The notes under the pieces were generated by a model. The model made no database searches, had not been told where the DNA came from, and saw nothing but the letters and a program-made list of their open reading frames with translations. This document shows positions 11,368-22,672 of a stretch of DNA of 64,000 bases, one piece after another. The stretch is from assembly GCA_949128115.1 (NCBI GenBank), contig OX421962.1:7968262-8032261 (forward strand). The letters run 5' to 3'. Position numbers and translations under genes: made by a program. This stretch comes from Anaspis maculata (taxonomy: Eukaryota > Arthropoda > Insecta > Coleoptera > Scraptiidae). Positions within the stretch are counted from its first letter, which is position 1; every line of letters begins with the position of its first letter.

Positions 11368-12420
11368 GCCGGAGTCGACCGGAATTTCGCACGAGAAGCC
11401 AAAATCCTGGTCTGCTAGCGCCACGCTAGCGGCGTCAAATTGAGAAGAAATCGATTTTTGATTGTAGAATCCCATAGTTTAATCCTTTTTGCACAGTCCC
11501 TCCGGGCCGTTTTTTTCTATTTTTCCTACGAAGTTGGTAATTCTCTTTCCAAAGTAGGAGGTTTTTCAGGATTTTGTTGTGAACTCGCGCTCCGCGCGCA
11601 CATCTTCGCTATCGATTTTGTACAGGTATCGATTTTTTTATCGGAAAAAGCTCCGGTACGATCATGCATTAATCTTAGGAGAATCTTATAAAAGAAGAAC
11701 GAATACTTTTTGTTTTCTACAAAGGGCCCTATTTTGGAGCTACTAAAACCCTACAAATCTCTCTGTAGCCTAGCGCCAGCGGCGGCAAAGTTCGGAAGTA
11801 TTCTTTATTGTCGCGTCGGGATATTTATGTCGACATTAATTGCTTTTCCGAGAATTGGGCAAGCACTAAATGTGTACATTTGTTGTGTTGTGACGAGATT
11901 ATAAAATCACTACACCGTAGTACGTATTATAGTAAATATTAAATATGGTAGGTACCTACTTATTATTGTACCTGCTTCATGTTCATGTCCATTCACTCAC
12001 TAAGTGTAAATCACTTTTTGAGCCTTGATTAGTTAATCCTTCCCCTCTCTTGGCTTCACCTCTCACCCACTATATTCTGCTGAATTACCTAAAATCCCCA
12101 AAAAAAATTATCAACACTCCGATAAGGTGTGTTCATAGGAGTGAAGTGACCGAACCCCTTTCTTTTCCTTGTACTGTTACCTGAAATCTCCGCAATTTTT
12201 TCCAACCCCCAAAGTGCACCCCTTCGGTATTTTACCACGCTGTTTTCGGAAGATAAAATGCAAAATGACAGTCAATACCAACACATCCCTTCGTCTGCTT
12301 ATAAATCTATCTTTGTGTAAAGTCGTTCGTTATTATCGCGTAAAGTTAGTTTTGAAAATGAGTCCAATTTTTGAATTATACGTTCTATTTAGATAAGAAA
12401 GTTACATATGCAAATTTTGA
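11368..12420. other. Left subterminal region of the TTAA unit, no gene recognised
   Basis: It holds small open frames (11440-11691, 11710-11904, 12169-12396) without recognisable domains. Two imperfect CTAGCGCCAGCG-like motifs occur near 11417 and 11770. No counterpart exists at the right end of the unit, so the element termini are asymmetric beyond the 14-bp TIR. Confidence 0.4.
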
Positions 12421-12550
12421 TTGAAGGCTTCATTTTTGAAATATTTGAGCATTAAACTTTGAAAAATATCTTGACACACCACTTTCAAGGGTCTGAAAAT
12501 TAAAATCTAAGAGTAGGTTCATGATTCTTCAACTGAAATAGGTTTTCTAC
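12421..12550. repeat. Fragment of a repeat shared with 49.0-49.2 kb
   Basis: GGCTTCATTTTTGA, an AAACTTTGAAAAATATC-like segment, AAAATTAAAATCTAAGA, TCATGATTCTTCAACTG and TTTTCTACGTGTTT match, with divergence and in order, the 49020-49165 interior of the foldback element at 48648-49662. Confidence 0.55.
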
Positions 12551-14029
12551 GTGTTTCCAGATTTTCGCTCACAAACAACAAGTATGCCTTCCCCTGTCCA
12601 AACTCCAGACAAACCACCGGCGTCGCGTTTACCAGTCACCTGGAGCTCGCCCTGTATTTCATAATACCTACCATCAAATTTTTTTTATTCACCGTGTAAT
12701 TTCCAGTTACAGGATCGAAGTTCCAATTTTTTTTTTCTGCACGGCTTTGCCAGGCAGTCTCTACTTTCTTCTGCGCTGAAATCGGGCACTTTACTTAAAC
12801 GACCAGGTTCTCGTCTATTACCTCATCTGGGGAAGCTCCTCAGAAATGGGAAATCAAAGTGGATGAAGAGACCACAGTCTTTTCCACATTTCCACGTTTT
12901 CTTAGGCGCTAAGCTAAGCCATGGTTCTTTTTTTGTTTTGGAGTCCATGCATGTACAATGACAGGCACGTGAATCTGCAGCCCCATACAGCAGCTTTTTG
13001 ACCAGATTTTGGCAGCTGGTCGTTGGTCTTTTGGTACAGGCGCTATGACAATTGGACGCTGTGAGCAATTTGCCGCGGCGATACTCCAGCCACTGTCCAC
13101 TTCCAGATTGCAGAACTATGTGTCACGTTCTAACTGCAGACCTTCTTCTACGCTTTTATTCAGCTGGACCAAAAAGAGGTACCGTTGCTGTTCATATTTT
13201 TCAGCGTCCATATCAGGTCTCTAACAAAGCTCGCCATAGTCTTTCAGAACTTCAGACCAGACAGATTGCCGCGCTCAGAATACTTAAGTTTTTTCCTGGC
13301 CGATCCTCTGCTCTCATGGTGTTTGTCTAGTCCTCACTTGTTTTTCTTTGCTGTTTGAACTCCAACCTTTTTTTTGTCTTTACTGGGACTTTTGTCAAGC
13401 AACTTTTTGTAAAATTTGTAGAATGGTCGTCTGGTATTGTGATTGTGTGATACATCAACCGAGGCAGCGCAACTTGCCTTTGTAAGAGCTTTTGAGACAA
13501 AAAAAATTACTATTTTCGCCCCCCACGAGCTTAGCTATATCCGAATTGAAATGTTCTGCCGCATTACTATCGACATCCTCAATGAGCGACTGAGCATTGA
13601 CAATTAAAACCTGAAAATGCATCTCATCAAGTACTCAAAGAGTCATTACTTTCTCTCAAAGTATACCTTCAAAATTGTAATTTTGAATAAAATTAGGAAC
13701 ACCTTCGATTGTCATCCATGTAATTAGGCCCCCTGGTCTCTTGCCTTTTGCAAAAGTATGCGGCACAACTGGAATGGTCTTCAAACACATGATTTGTAAT
13801 GTTGGTCAAGTCTGTTTTCAGCAAGATGATTCCATCCATCATCCATTTTATTTTTGTGCACCAGTGACACTCGCACCCCATTGCATTTATCTTTCGAAGC
13901 AAATTGCGAACAGTGAGGGGATAGCGTGAAATTTTGAAGAAAATGATTCCTGCAATCAATTTTCTCTACTGCATACGCTTCTTTTCGTGCACGGCAGCTT
14001 CCATTTTTACAAAAGCCAAGTCATAAAAA

Positions 14030-14372
14030 GAGGAGCTTGTGGTGTGGTTAGTTAGCGCGTTCGACTGCCACTCCAGAGGTCGCGGGTTCGATCTCCGCCG
14101 GGGACGGATTTTCGGCCTCGAAAAACAAGCTCCTTGGTTTAGTTGGAATGCTTGCTAAATGCAAGACGCGCCGTGTGTCGCATAGCACGTAAAATACGAA
14201 CGATGGTGCCGACCCCATGCGATGTTGGTGGTCGTTAAAAATCCCTACCCTGTGTTGGAACACACAGGGGTTCGGCAAAATTGCCGGTATAGTGGAGGAA
14301 AGCATTTACCGGCGTCGGTGTTGGGCCTCGTTGCGGAAATTGGCCGACGTTAAATAAACGAATAAAAAAAAA
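14030..14372 (+). mobile_element. Complete tRNA-derived SINE with 12-bp TSD
   Basis: The 343-bp insert is flanked by AAGTCATAAAAA at 14018-14029 and 14373-14384. Its head has an A-box-like TGGTTAGTTAGCG (14045) and a perfect pol III B box GGTTCGATCTC (14085), as in tRNA-derived SINEs. The body ends CACACAGGGGTTCGGCAAAA, CGGCGTCGGTGTTGGGC, TTAAATAAACGAAT and an A-rich tail. It sits inside the degenerate left transposase copy and is absent from the right copy. A truncated 3' copy lies at 6187-6262. Confidence 0.9.
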
Positions 14373-14522
14373 AAGTCATAAAAAACATCACAAACTTTTT
14401 GGTGGTTTTTGGCATACGTTTTGGAAGACATGAATGGTATGTCCATTGTCCATGGCATATTAAACAATTATTCACCGTTTGAAAATCCTGTTCCCACAGT
14501 CATAGTACCGGTAACTGCAGCC

Positions 14523-16678
14523 GAGTGACGGAAAAAAGAACGAAAAACAAAAGGTCGAAAACAAAACATCGAATGCATAAGGTCGAAAAAGAAAAGGTCG
14601 AATTTACAATATATCGAAAGTGATGATGATCGAAATACATATGGTCGAAAATACATAATATCGAATAACAGAATGTCGAAAAACAAAAGGTCGAAAAACG
14701 AAAGGTCGAAAAACAAAAGGTCGGAAAACAAAAGGTCGAAAAACAAAACGTCGAAAGACAATTGGTCGAAAAACAATTGGTCGAAAAACAAAACGTCGAA
14801 AAGCAATAGATCGAGAAACAAAAAATCGAAAAGAAAAGGTCTAGAAAGAAAAACCGTGAAAATCGGAATTGAGCAATAGGTGTATGTACAATTGTTGTAA
14901 AGACAAATGATTTGAGAGTTTGGGACGGGAGAAGAGAAGCACCGAGTCAAAAATCAACTGGCCCAAATTTATTTCTGTGAAAAAACCTAATCAGGCCTTG
15001 AAAAAGAAAATACTGAACCTGACAAGGTCTGTGTAGTGTGTACACCGATTTATGAGTAAAGGTCAATTTTGCGTGAAAAAAAACCGAATCAGGTCTGCAA
15101 AAAAATTTCTGAGCCTGACGAGGTCCATGCATGTGTCCAAGTTGATTTTGCGTCAAAAAATCGAATCAGGGCTTCAAAAAAAAAAAAAAAAAACCTGACG
15201 AGGTCAATGTGCACAACTTGACGTTTCAGAAATGATTTTGCGTCAAAAAACCGAATCAGGTCTGTAAAAAAATTGCTGAACCTGACGAGGTTCATGCACA
15301 CAGGTTTATAAGTCCAAATTAATTTTGCGTCAAAAAACCAAATCAGGTCTTCAAAAAAGAAAAACTACTAGACCTGACGAGGTCCATCAGCACAGCTTTA
15401 TGTGTCCAACTTGATTTTGCGTCGAAAAACCAAATCAGGTCTTCAAAAAAAAAACTAAACCTGACGAGGTCCATGTGCACAACTTGACGATTCAGAGTTG
15501 ATTTTGCGTCAAAAAACCAAACCAGGTCTGCAAAAAAATTTCTGAACCTGACGAGGTCCATGTACACAGGTTTATAAGTCCAAGTTGATTTTGCGTCAAA
15601 AAACCAAACCAGGTCTGCAAAAAAATTACTGAACCTGGCGAGGTCCATGTACACAGGTTTATAAGTCCAAGTTGATTTTGCGTCAAAAAACCAAATCAGG
15701 TCTTCAAAAAAAAAAAAACTACTAGACCTGACGAGGTCCATGTGCACAGCTTTACGTTTCAGAGAGAATTTTGCGTCAAAAGACCAAATCAGGTCTTTCA
15801 AAAAAAAATAAATATCAAGCCTGACGAGGTCCATGTGCACAACTTGACGTTTCAGAGTGGATTTTGCGTCAAAAGAAACCGAATCAGGTCTGCAAAAAAA
15901 TGACTGAACCTGACGAGGTCCATGTACACAGGTTTATAAGTCCAAGTTAATTTTGCGTCAAAAAACCAAATCAGGTCTTCAAAAAAAAAAAACTACTAGA
16001 CCTGACGAGGTCCATGTGCACAGCTTTACGTTTCAGAGTGGATTTTGCGTCAAAAAACCAATCAGGTCTGCAAAAAAATCACTCAACCTGACAAGGTCCA
16101 TGCGTGCACAGGTTTTTAAGTCTTAAGTTAATTTACGCTGACGCTGATCAGATTTAAAAGAATATACAGGTGTTTCGGTGGCCTTGCATAATACTTTGGG
16201 AGGTGATTTATCCCTGAAGAATAAATCGAAAAGTGAGAGTAAATTTTTTCCTCAAGTGCTCTCTGAGGGAGTCACAGCTCCTCAATCGATCCGAATTGTA
16301 ATCACATTCAAAACAGGTATTTCTAGTTCGACATTGTGCTATTCAACATTTTAGTATTCGATGTTTTGCTTTTCGATCTTTTGTTTTTCGACCTTTTGGT
16401 TTTCGACCTTTTGCTTTTCGATATTTCACTTTTCGATCTTTTGGTTTTCGACCTTTTGCTTTTCGATATTTTACTTTTCGACCTTTTGGTTTTCGACCTT
16501 TTGGTTTTCGACCTTTTGCTTTTCGATATTTCACTTTTCGATCTTTTGATTTTCGACCTTTTGTACTTTCGACAATAGTGCTTTCGATGTTTTGTGGTTT
16601 CGTTATTTTGTTTTTCGACTTTATGCATTCGATGTTTTGTTTTCGACCTTTTGTATTTCGATCTTCTTTCCGTCACCC
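14523..16678. mobile_element. Foldback element with tandem-repeat arms and 9-bp TSD (MULE-like)
   Basis: It begins GAGTGACGGAAAAAAGA and ends with the inverse of GGGTGACGGAAAGAAGA. It is flanked by a 9-bp duplication ACTGCAGCC (14514-14522 and 16679-16687); the intact sister sequence near 19850 carries this motif once. The arms (about 14523-14880 and 16330-16678) are inverted and consist mostly of a ~15-bp tandem unit like AAAGGTCGAAAAACA. The centre is a ~90-bp minisatellite. A 9-bp TSD is typical of Mutator-like elements. No transposase is encoded, so it is non-autonomous. Lys/Arg/Ser-rich or Phe/Leu-rich open frames here are translations of the repeat, not genes. Confidence 0.85.
14955..16135. 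repeat. ~90-bp minisatellite inside the foldback element
   Basis: About 13 copies with TTTTGCGTCAAAAAACC, AATCAGGTCTTCAAAAAA, CCTGACGAGGTCCATG and (ACAACTTGACGTTTCAGAG or ACAGGTTTATAAGTCCAAG) in each. Spacing of the TTTGCGTC block is 87-94 bp. Homopolymer A runs vary between copies. Two alternating subtypes are visible from the last segment (ACGTTTCAGAG versus TATAAGTCCAAG). Confidence 0.9.
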
Positions 16679-18492
16679 ACTGCAGCCACATTTAGGTACC
16701 TCCATCACGACTTCATTATCAGTTTCATTCAAACTCCTGGTCAATAGTCGATTGCACATGTTGCTTTTGAATTTCAGCTGAGACGATAAGCCAACTCTGA
16801 TTTCCCGTGAAAATTTGAAACTTTGAAATGTACATCCAAACTGCAATCCATACGAGCTGAGTCTGCAAATCTCCTGGAGCATATGACTCACGTCAACTAT
16901 TCTTCGACCCTTCAAGGCTTCCATTTAATCGCCATAGAATTGTTTATTGTTGATCACTTCTTATAAAAAAGTTCTCAACCTAGGAGGTTCCTCAACGTTG
17001 TTTCTTGTTACCGTATCACCAGTTACGTCTGTTTTTTGTTGACCTGTTATGCGTTGCTCCACTTGTGACAAAAAATCCTGGTGCGCGAGATATAATTTCG
17101 TACCACTGGGTGAATCCATCAAGAAGTGTCCTTGTTTCATTTCCGGCGAGTAGTCTCGATCCAAAGTCTATGTTTCCGAACCACTGGGTATGGATCAATC
17201 AAAAGCCCTTGTTCCATTTTCGGCGAGAAAATTTCTTGTTCCACTTGTGATGGAGAGAAATCCCGGCGGAAATGTTGTGTTTCAGAAACATCAGGTTCAC
17301 TATGGCCACTCTTAGGGTTTTCTGCTTCAGGTGCAGACTGCAGATTTGAATCATCTAAAACGGTATAAAATTACAGAAAATCATCCGTTCACTGGTTTGC
17401 TCAGAAACTTCAGTGGTGAAGGTATATAAGGAAGGGTGGGAATTTGCTTTCCCAAGCAGCACAAACATATCGAGTAATGATGTAAACATTTCAAAAACTT
17501 ACTATTTATAATGAGGGCCGTTAAAGTTTGGCTTCAGAAAATCTCATCATTTGTCACGACCTTTAGATTTTTCAACCCAAATTTTTTTACCGATACCGAT
17601 TTCGTAATGAATAAAACTTTTTTTTAATTATCAGAGGCGTAGATAACAGGAAGTCACCTCCTTTTCCCACCATCTTTTCCATGCATGCCATTACGTATCT
17701 TACGTTGTAGAATAAAAAAATATATTTCACGATGTTCCAAAAAGGATGATACTAAAAAACGAAACACTCTGTATAGGTTGCCATAACAGTTGAAATCAGC
17801 TCCACAACAACTGAATCGAAACAAAGCAAAACTACTAACTGTTGATGTACTTTGAGTACCTACCCAATGGAATAAATAATAATAAATACCTAAAATATAT
17901 GTATACCCTCACCTGCATTTTCATTGTGACGATTTTTAAAATTGGTTTTCCAAGTCGTCCTCAACAGTTCCTAAAGATGCAAGTGACTTTTTTTTCGGGC
18001 TCTTTCTCCCAATTTCTGCAGTGGTAGGTAATTAACTTGCGCAAACACAAATCACAGAAGTTGTAAAATCCGTAACTCTGTTCTTTCCAATTGGAAGGTT
18101 TCAATAACCAAGTAAAACAAATACGTTCAAATGCACATGCCGAAAAAAACTTTTTGTTCTGAAAGAAGAAACTACTTTCTTCTGAAAACGCACACAATAC
18201 ATTGGGTAAGTAGAAATGTCGTAAAACATCAGCATAATCGGCATCAACACAAAATTTGTATACTGGTTGTTCGTAGTCTTAGGTTCGTGGACACTTGTTA
18301 GTAATAATAATAATAATTAGTTGCTTGAGAACCTCCCTCAGAATAAGACCTAAAAAATTTTTACTAAAAACCGTGTATTTGAACGTATGTTTGATTTGTG
18401 TATTGAAACTTTTCCAATCGAAAAGATCAGAGCTTACGGATTTCACAAATTCTGTGATTTGTTTTTTGTGCAAAATAATTACCACTGCAGAA

Positions 18493-21400
18493 ATGGGGAG
18501 AAAGAACTCACAAAAAAGAAAAGTGCATGGCATTTATAGAAAGAAACTGTTGAGGACGACTTGGAAAACAAATTTTAACAATCGTCACAATAAAAAATCA
18601 GGTAAGGGTACATATTTTATTTTATTAGTCATTTCATTAGGTACTCAAAGTACAAGAGCAGTAGTCTTGCTTTGTTTCGATTCAGTTGTTGTAACGCTGA
18701 CTTTACAACGCAAGATAAGTAACTACATCGAAAAGATGATGAAAAAAGGGAATGACTTCCTGATATACAGGCTGGTCCAGGTTATAGTAGCAATAATTCA
18801 CCATTCAATTCCATTCAACGTTCGATAATAATCTACTCCAAAAAACATACCCGACTCCGAAAATACATTAAAACCAACGCGAATGTCAGATTGCACAGCC
18901 GTCCAAGATGTCATTTCATTTGAATGGTACTTCAACAATATGTATATGTATCCTAGAGGTATCGGTACAGCATTTGTATCAAAAATCTAAATAAAAGTCG
19001 TGGCAAAATATTGGATTTTTTAAAGCCAAACTTGAACGGCCTTCATTATAAATGCGTTTTTGATATTTTTACATCAATACTCGATATTTTTGTGCTGCTT
19101 GGGTGAATCAAAATCCCGCCCTTTCTCGTATAGCTTCAACACTGAATTTCATGAGCAATCCAGTGAACGGATGTTTTTCTGTAGTTTTATACCGTTTTAG
19201 ATGAATCAAATCTGCAGTCTGCACCTGAAGCAGAGAGCCCTGAAAGTAGTGAAAGTGAAACTGATGTTTCTGGAACGCAACAGTTCCGCCGGGATTTTTC
19301 TCCACAAATGGAACAAGAACCTTCCTCGCCAGAAATGGAACACGGACTCTTGATTGATCTATCCAGTGATTCGGAAACACCGGAAGAAACACAGATTTTA
19401 GAACGAGACTTCTCGCCGGAGAAGGAACAAGGATATTTGATGGAGTCATTCAGTGGTACGGAAATACATCCCGCGGACGAGGATTTTCCATCACAAGTGG
19501 AACAACGTACAACAGGTCTACAAAAAATAGACGTAGATGGCGATAAGGTATTAACGAGAAAATATGTTGAGGACTATTTCACAAAAATCAACAAACAATT
19601 CTAGGGCGATCCATTGGAAACCTTGAAGGGCCGACGAATAGTTGACGTGAGTCATATGCTCCAGGAGATTGGCAGACTCGGCTCGCATGGATTGCAATTT
19701 GGATGTACATTTCTAAATTTAAAATTTTTGCGGGAAATCAGGGTCGGCTTATCTTCTCAACTGAAATTTAAATGCAACATGTGCAATCGACTATTGACCA
19801 TGAGTTTGAATGAAACTGATGATAAAGTCGTGATGGATGTGAATGTGGCTGCAGTTGCCGGTGCTATGACTGTGGGAATAGGATTTTCAAACGGAGAAGA
19901 ATTGTTCAATGCCATGGACATACCATTCATGTCTTCCAAAACGTATGCCAAAAACCACCAAAAAGTTTGTGATGTTTTTTATGACTTGGCTCTTGAGAAA
20001 ATGGAGGCTGCCGCACGACAAGAAGCAGAATATGCTAGAGAAGTGGGAAACGTAGATGAAAATGGTATACCTCTTATTACCGTGGTAGCGGATGGCTGTT
20101 GGTCAAAGCGCTCATACAGGAAAAACTATTCTGCTCTGTCAGGAGTAGCGGCTATTGTCGGTCAACGTTTTAGAAAAGTACTTTTCATGGGTGTTAGGAA
20201 CAAGTACTGCAGCATTTGTGCAAAATGGCAAAATAAGAACGAAAATACTCCTGAGCATCGGTGCTACAAAAATTTTGAAGGAAGCTCTACTAGCATGGAG
20301 GCAGATATTCTAGTAGAAGGATTCAAAAACAGCGAGAAAATGTATGGAATTAAGTATTCCAAGTTAATTGCTGATGGTGACAGCAGCGTCTACAAAAAGA
20401 TTTTGGAAGCCCGACCATACTCAAATTTGACAGTAGAGAAAATTGAGTGCAGGAATCACCTTCTTCGAAATTTCTCTAGCAAATTAGACGCTCTCGGAAA
20501 AGATACACACTATCCCCTAACTGTTCGCAATTTGCTTCGAAAAACACAAATGCGATGGAGAGCAAGTGTCACTGGTGCCATCGCGGAACACAAAAATAAA
20601 AAGGATGGAATCATCTTGCTGAAAAGGGACTTGGCCAACATTCCAAATCATGTATTTGGAGATCATTCTAGTTGTGCCGCATACTTTTGCAAAAGGCAAG
20701 AGACCGGGGAGCCTAATTACATGGACGAAATTCGAAGGTGCTCCCAATTTTATTCAAAACTACAAGAAATTTTGAAGGTGGAGTTTGATACAAAGTAAAT
20801 ATTTATATTCCTAAAGTACTTGATGAGATGTATTTTCAGGTTTTGATTGTCAATTCTCGTTCGCTCATTGAGGATGTCGACAGTAATGCGGCAGAGCATT
20901 TCAATTCAGATGTAGCCAAGCTCGTGGGGGCAAAAAGAGTTAATTTTTGTCTTAAAGGCTCTTACGAAGGCAGGTGCGCTGCCTCAGTTGTATCCCACAA
21001 TACCAGACGGCCATTTTACGAATTTCACAAAAAGTTGCTCGACAAAAGTCCAAGTAAAAGACAAAAGAAGCTTGAACTTCAAAGAGCGGAGAAGAACAAA
21101 CGAGCCCTAGACAAACGCCATGAAAGCAAAGGGTCGGCCAGGAAAAAACTTAAGTATTCTGAGCGAGGCAAATTGTCTGAAGTTCTCAAAGACTACGGCG
21201 AGCTTTGTCAGAAGCCCGATATGGATGCTGAGGAATTTGAACAGCAGCGGTACCTATTTTTGGCCCAGCTGGATAGGAGCAAAGAAGAACTTCTGCAGTT
21301 AGAACGCGACACAGTTCTTCAATCTGGAAGTGGACAGTGGCTGGAGTATCGCCGTAAACTGCTCACAGCGTCCAATTTTCATAGCGTCTGTACCAGAAGA

Positions 21401-22024
21401 CCAACGACCAGCTGTCAAAATATAGTGAAAAAGCTGCTGTATGGGGCTGAGCTTCACGTGCCTGCCATTGTTCATGGACGCCAGAACGAAAAAAGAGCCA
21501 TAGCTTAGCTTAGCGCTCAAGAGAACGTGGAAATAAAAGACTGTGGTCTCTTCATCCACCCTGATTTCCCATTTCTGGGAGCTTCCCCAGATGGAGTAAT
21601 AGACGAGAAGCTGATCGTTGAAGTCAAGTGTCCGATTTCAGCGCACAATAGACTGCCTGACGAAGCTGTGCAGGAAAAAAAAATTAAATTTTGGAACTTC
21701 GATCCTGTTACCGGAAATTATACGGTGAATAAAAAAAATCCATGGTATTATCAAATACAGGGCCAGCTCCAGGTGACTGGAAGACGCGGCTGTTTGTTTG
21801 GAGTTTGGACAGGGGAAGGCATACCTATGAAAGTATCATATGTCAGAAAAGACGACAAGTTTTGGCATGAGAATATGAGAGAGAAGCTGTGCGATTTCTA
21901 TCAAGATTGCCTGCTTCCAGAACTTGTCGATCCGCGGCATACTAGATCGATGCCCATCAGAGATCCTCCCTCCATAATTGCGGCGCAAAAAACTATGCAA
22001 GAAAAAAGAAAATCTACCAATTAA
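18493..22024 (+). pseudogene. Mutator-like DDE transposase with C-terminal YqaJ nuclease, near-intact copy
   Basis: My model has exon 1 18493-18601 (starts MGRKNSQKRK), intron 18602-19200 (GTAAGG...TTTTAG), exon 2 19201-20777, intron 20778-20839 (GTGGAG...TTTTCAG) and exon 3 20840-22024. This is 2871 nt in frame, or 956 residues. There are only two nonsense codons: TAG at 19602-19604 (the left copy has TAT, Tyr) and TAG at 21506-21508 (one change from CAG, Gln). The DDE core is visible as VVADGCW (first Asp 20091), LIADGDSS (second Asp 20373), ECRNH (C-x2-H at 20448-20459) and NAAEHFNSDVAKLVG (Glu 20894). The YqaJ/lambda-exonuclease fold shows as LLTASNFHS, FPFLGASPDG, LIVEVKCP (catalytic-type E-x-K, Glu 21620) and YYQIQGQLQVTG. 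It would cut and join transposon ends, with the nuclease domain perhaps processing them. The N-terminus is basic, followed by an acidic Ser/Glu-rich linker. Confidence 0.85.
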
Positions 22025-22454
22025 CATTGTAACGTTTATTGTAACATTTGATTAAATTCCATCTTTGTTAAATACCTATCTAATCAATATTTTCAATATC
22101 ATGAAAATCATTCTGTGAAAACAGGTTTTGAGTCTGAATTCGGTTTTATTTACAAGGTGAGATAGTTTCAAGCCTAACTCTACTGTTCTCACTACGGTTC
22201 AAAAATTGTCAATAAAATGACTTTTTGTTTTAAATTTTGAATAACTGTATCTCTGTTATCATAGATTTTCAAGGAAAACTTATTAGAAAATCCTATAATT
22301 TTCTTATTCTCTATCCATTGCCCAAGTTTTGGTACTTGAACGTGGTTCATTCTGTATATGAAGATAGATATTAAAATCTTTTGTGAATTCAAACCCGTAC
22401 ATTTGAACAACAACATCAAATCTCTTGTAATCAAACAAAATACAAATAATTATT
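22025..22454. other. 3' flank of the transposase gene, nothing recognised
   Basis: AT-rich sequence after the TAA at 22022-22024. Minus-strand open frames at 22192-22534 have no family signature and overlap the dispersed repeat that follows. Confidence 0.4.
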
Positions 22455-22672
22455 TTTATCCAATCCAATTGAATAATGCACGCATTATCACGCGCATACA
22501 TGCCTGCATTTTCCAATAAGACTGGATAAAGCATAGTATTCTACTCGCGAGTAATGGCTATTACTCATTCGGATGCTTTACGACACTCGCCAAGGCTCGT
22601 TTCAAACTGCATCCTCATGTGTAAGAAGCTATCATTACCCGCTTGTTGAATAATATACTATTATATAATATC
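22455..22672. repeat. ~215-bp dispersed repeat, copy 1
   Basis: TATTGAATAATGC-like start, then GCACGCATTATCACGCGCAT, ACATGCCTGCATTTT, AAGACTGGATAAAGCATAGT, ATTCTACTCGCG and TTACCCGCTTGTTGAATAAT. All are shared nearly verbatim with 56232-56450. It lies inside the TTAA unit. No clear inverted ends. Confidence 0.85.

Larger units (their letters stand above)
12565..18020 (-). pseudogene. Degenerate Mutator-like transposase/YqaJ gene, left inverted copy
   Basis: On the minus strand the same gene as at 18493-22024 can be followed in pieces. The exon-1 equivalent is near 17915-18020, where the start ATG has become ATT. The N-terminal conserved block (LKGRRIVDVSHMLQEI) is at 16690-16920. After interruption by the foldback element (14523-16678) and the SINE (14030-14372), the C-terminal DDE part is at 13600-14020 and the YqaJ part (ACTKRPTTSCQNLVKKLLYG, DCGLFIH) at 12565-13070. 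Frameshifts and stops are numerous. The intron donor is preserved as GTATAC and its acceptor as TTTTCAG. Homology with the right copy stops near 12570, inside the YqaJ domain, so this copy is also truncated at its 3' end. Confidence 0.8.
12565..21830. repeat. Large imperfect inverted duplication
   Basis: Left arm 12565-18150 (including two later insertions) and right arm 18360-21830 are reverse complements of the same transposase gene, arranged head to head around a ~200-bp spacer centred near 18255. Non-coding landmarks pair as well. GAACAGTTGAGG-type sequence and the AAACAAAGCAAAAC/GTTTTGCTTTGTTTC-like block pair across 17800/18680, and AAACATATCGAGTAATGATG at 17465 pairs with CATCAATACTCGATATTTT at 19072. 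Coding regions are clearly better conserved than the spacer flanks. Confidence 0.8.

Noticed and set aside
14030..14372. A functional tRNA gene at the A/B-box region
   Set aside because: The promoter boxes are tRNA-like, but the sequence cannot form a full cloverleaf with normal spacing and continues into a SINE body with a poly(A)-type tail and TSD.
14955..16135. CRISPR-like array (regular ~90-bp spacing)
   Set aside because: The units are diverged copies of one whole repeat with no unique spacers, in a eukaryotic context and within a foldback element.
14468..16691. Several open frames of 60-165 codons rich in Phe/Leu/Asp or Lys/Arg/Ser, resembling repetitive proteins
   Set aside because: They are direct translations of the 15-bp and 90-bp tandem repeats of a foldback element. 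Open frames appear on both strands with the repeat period and have no domains.
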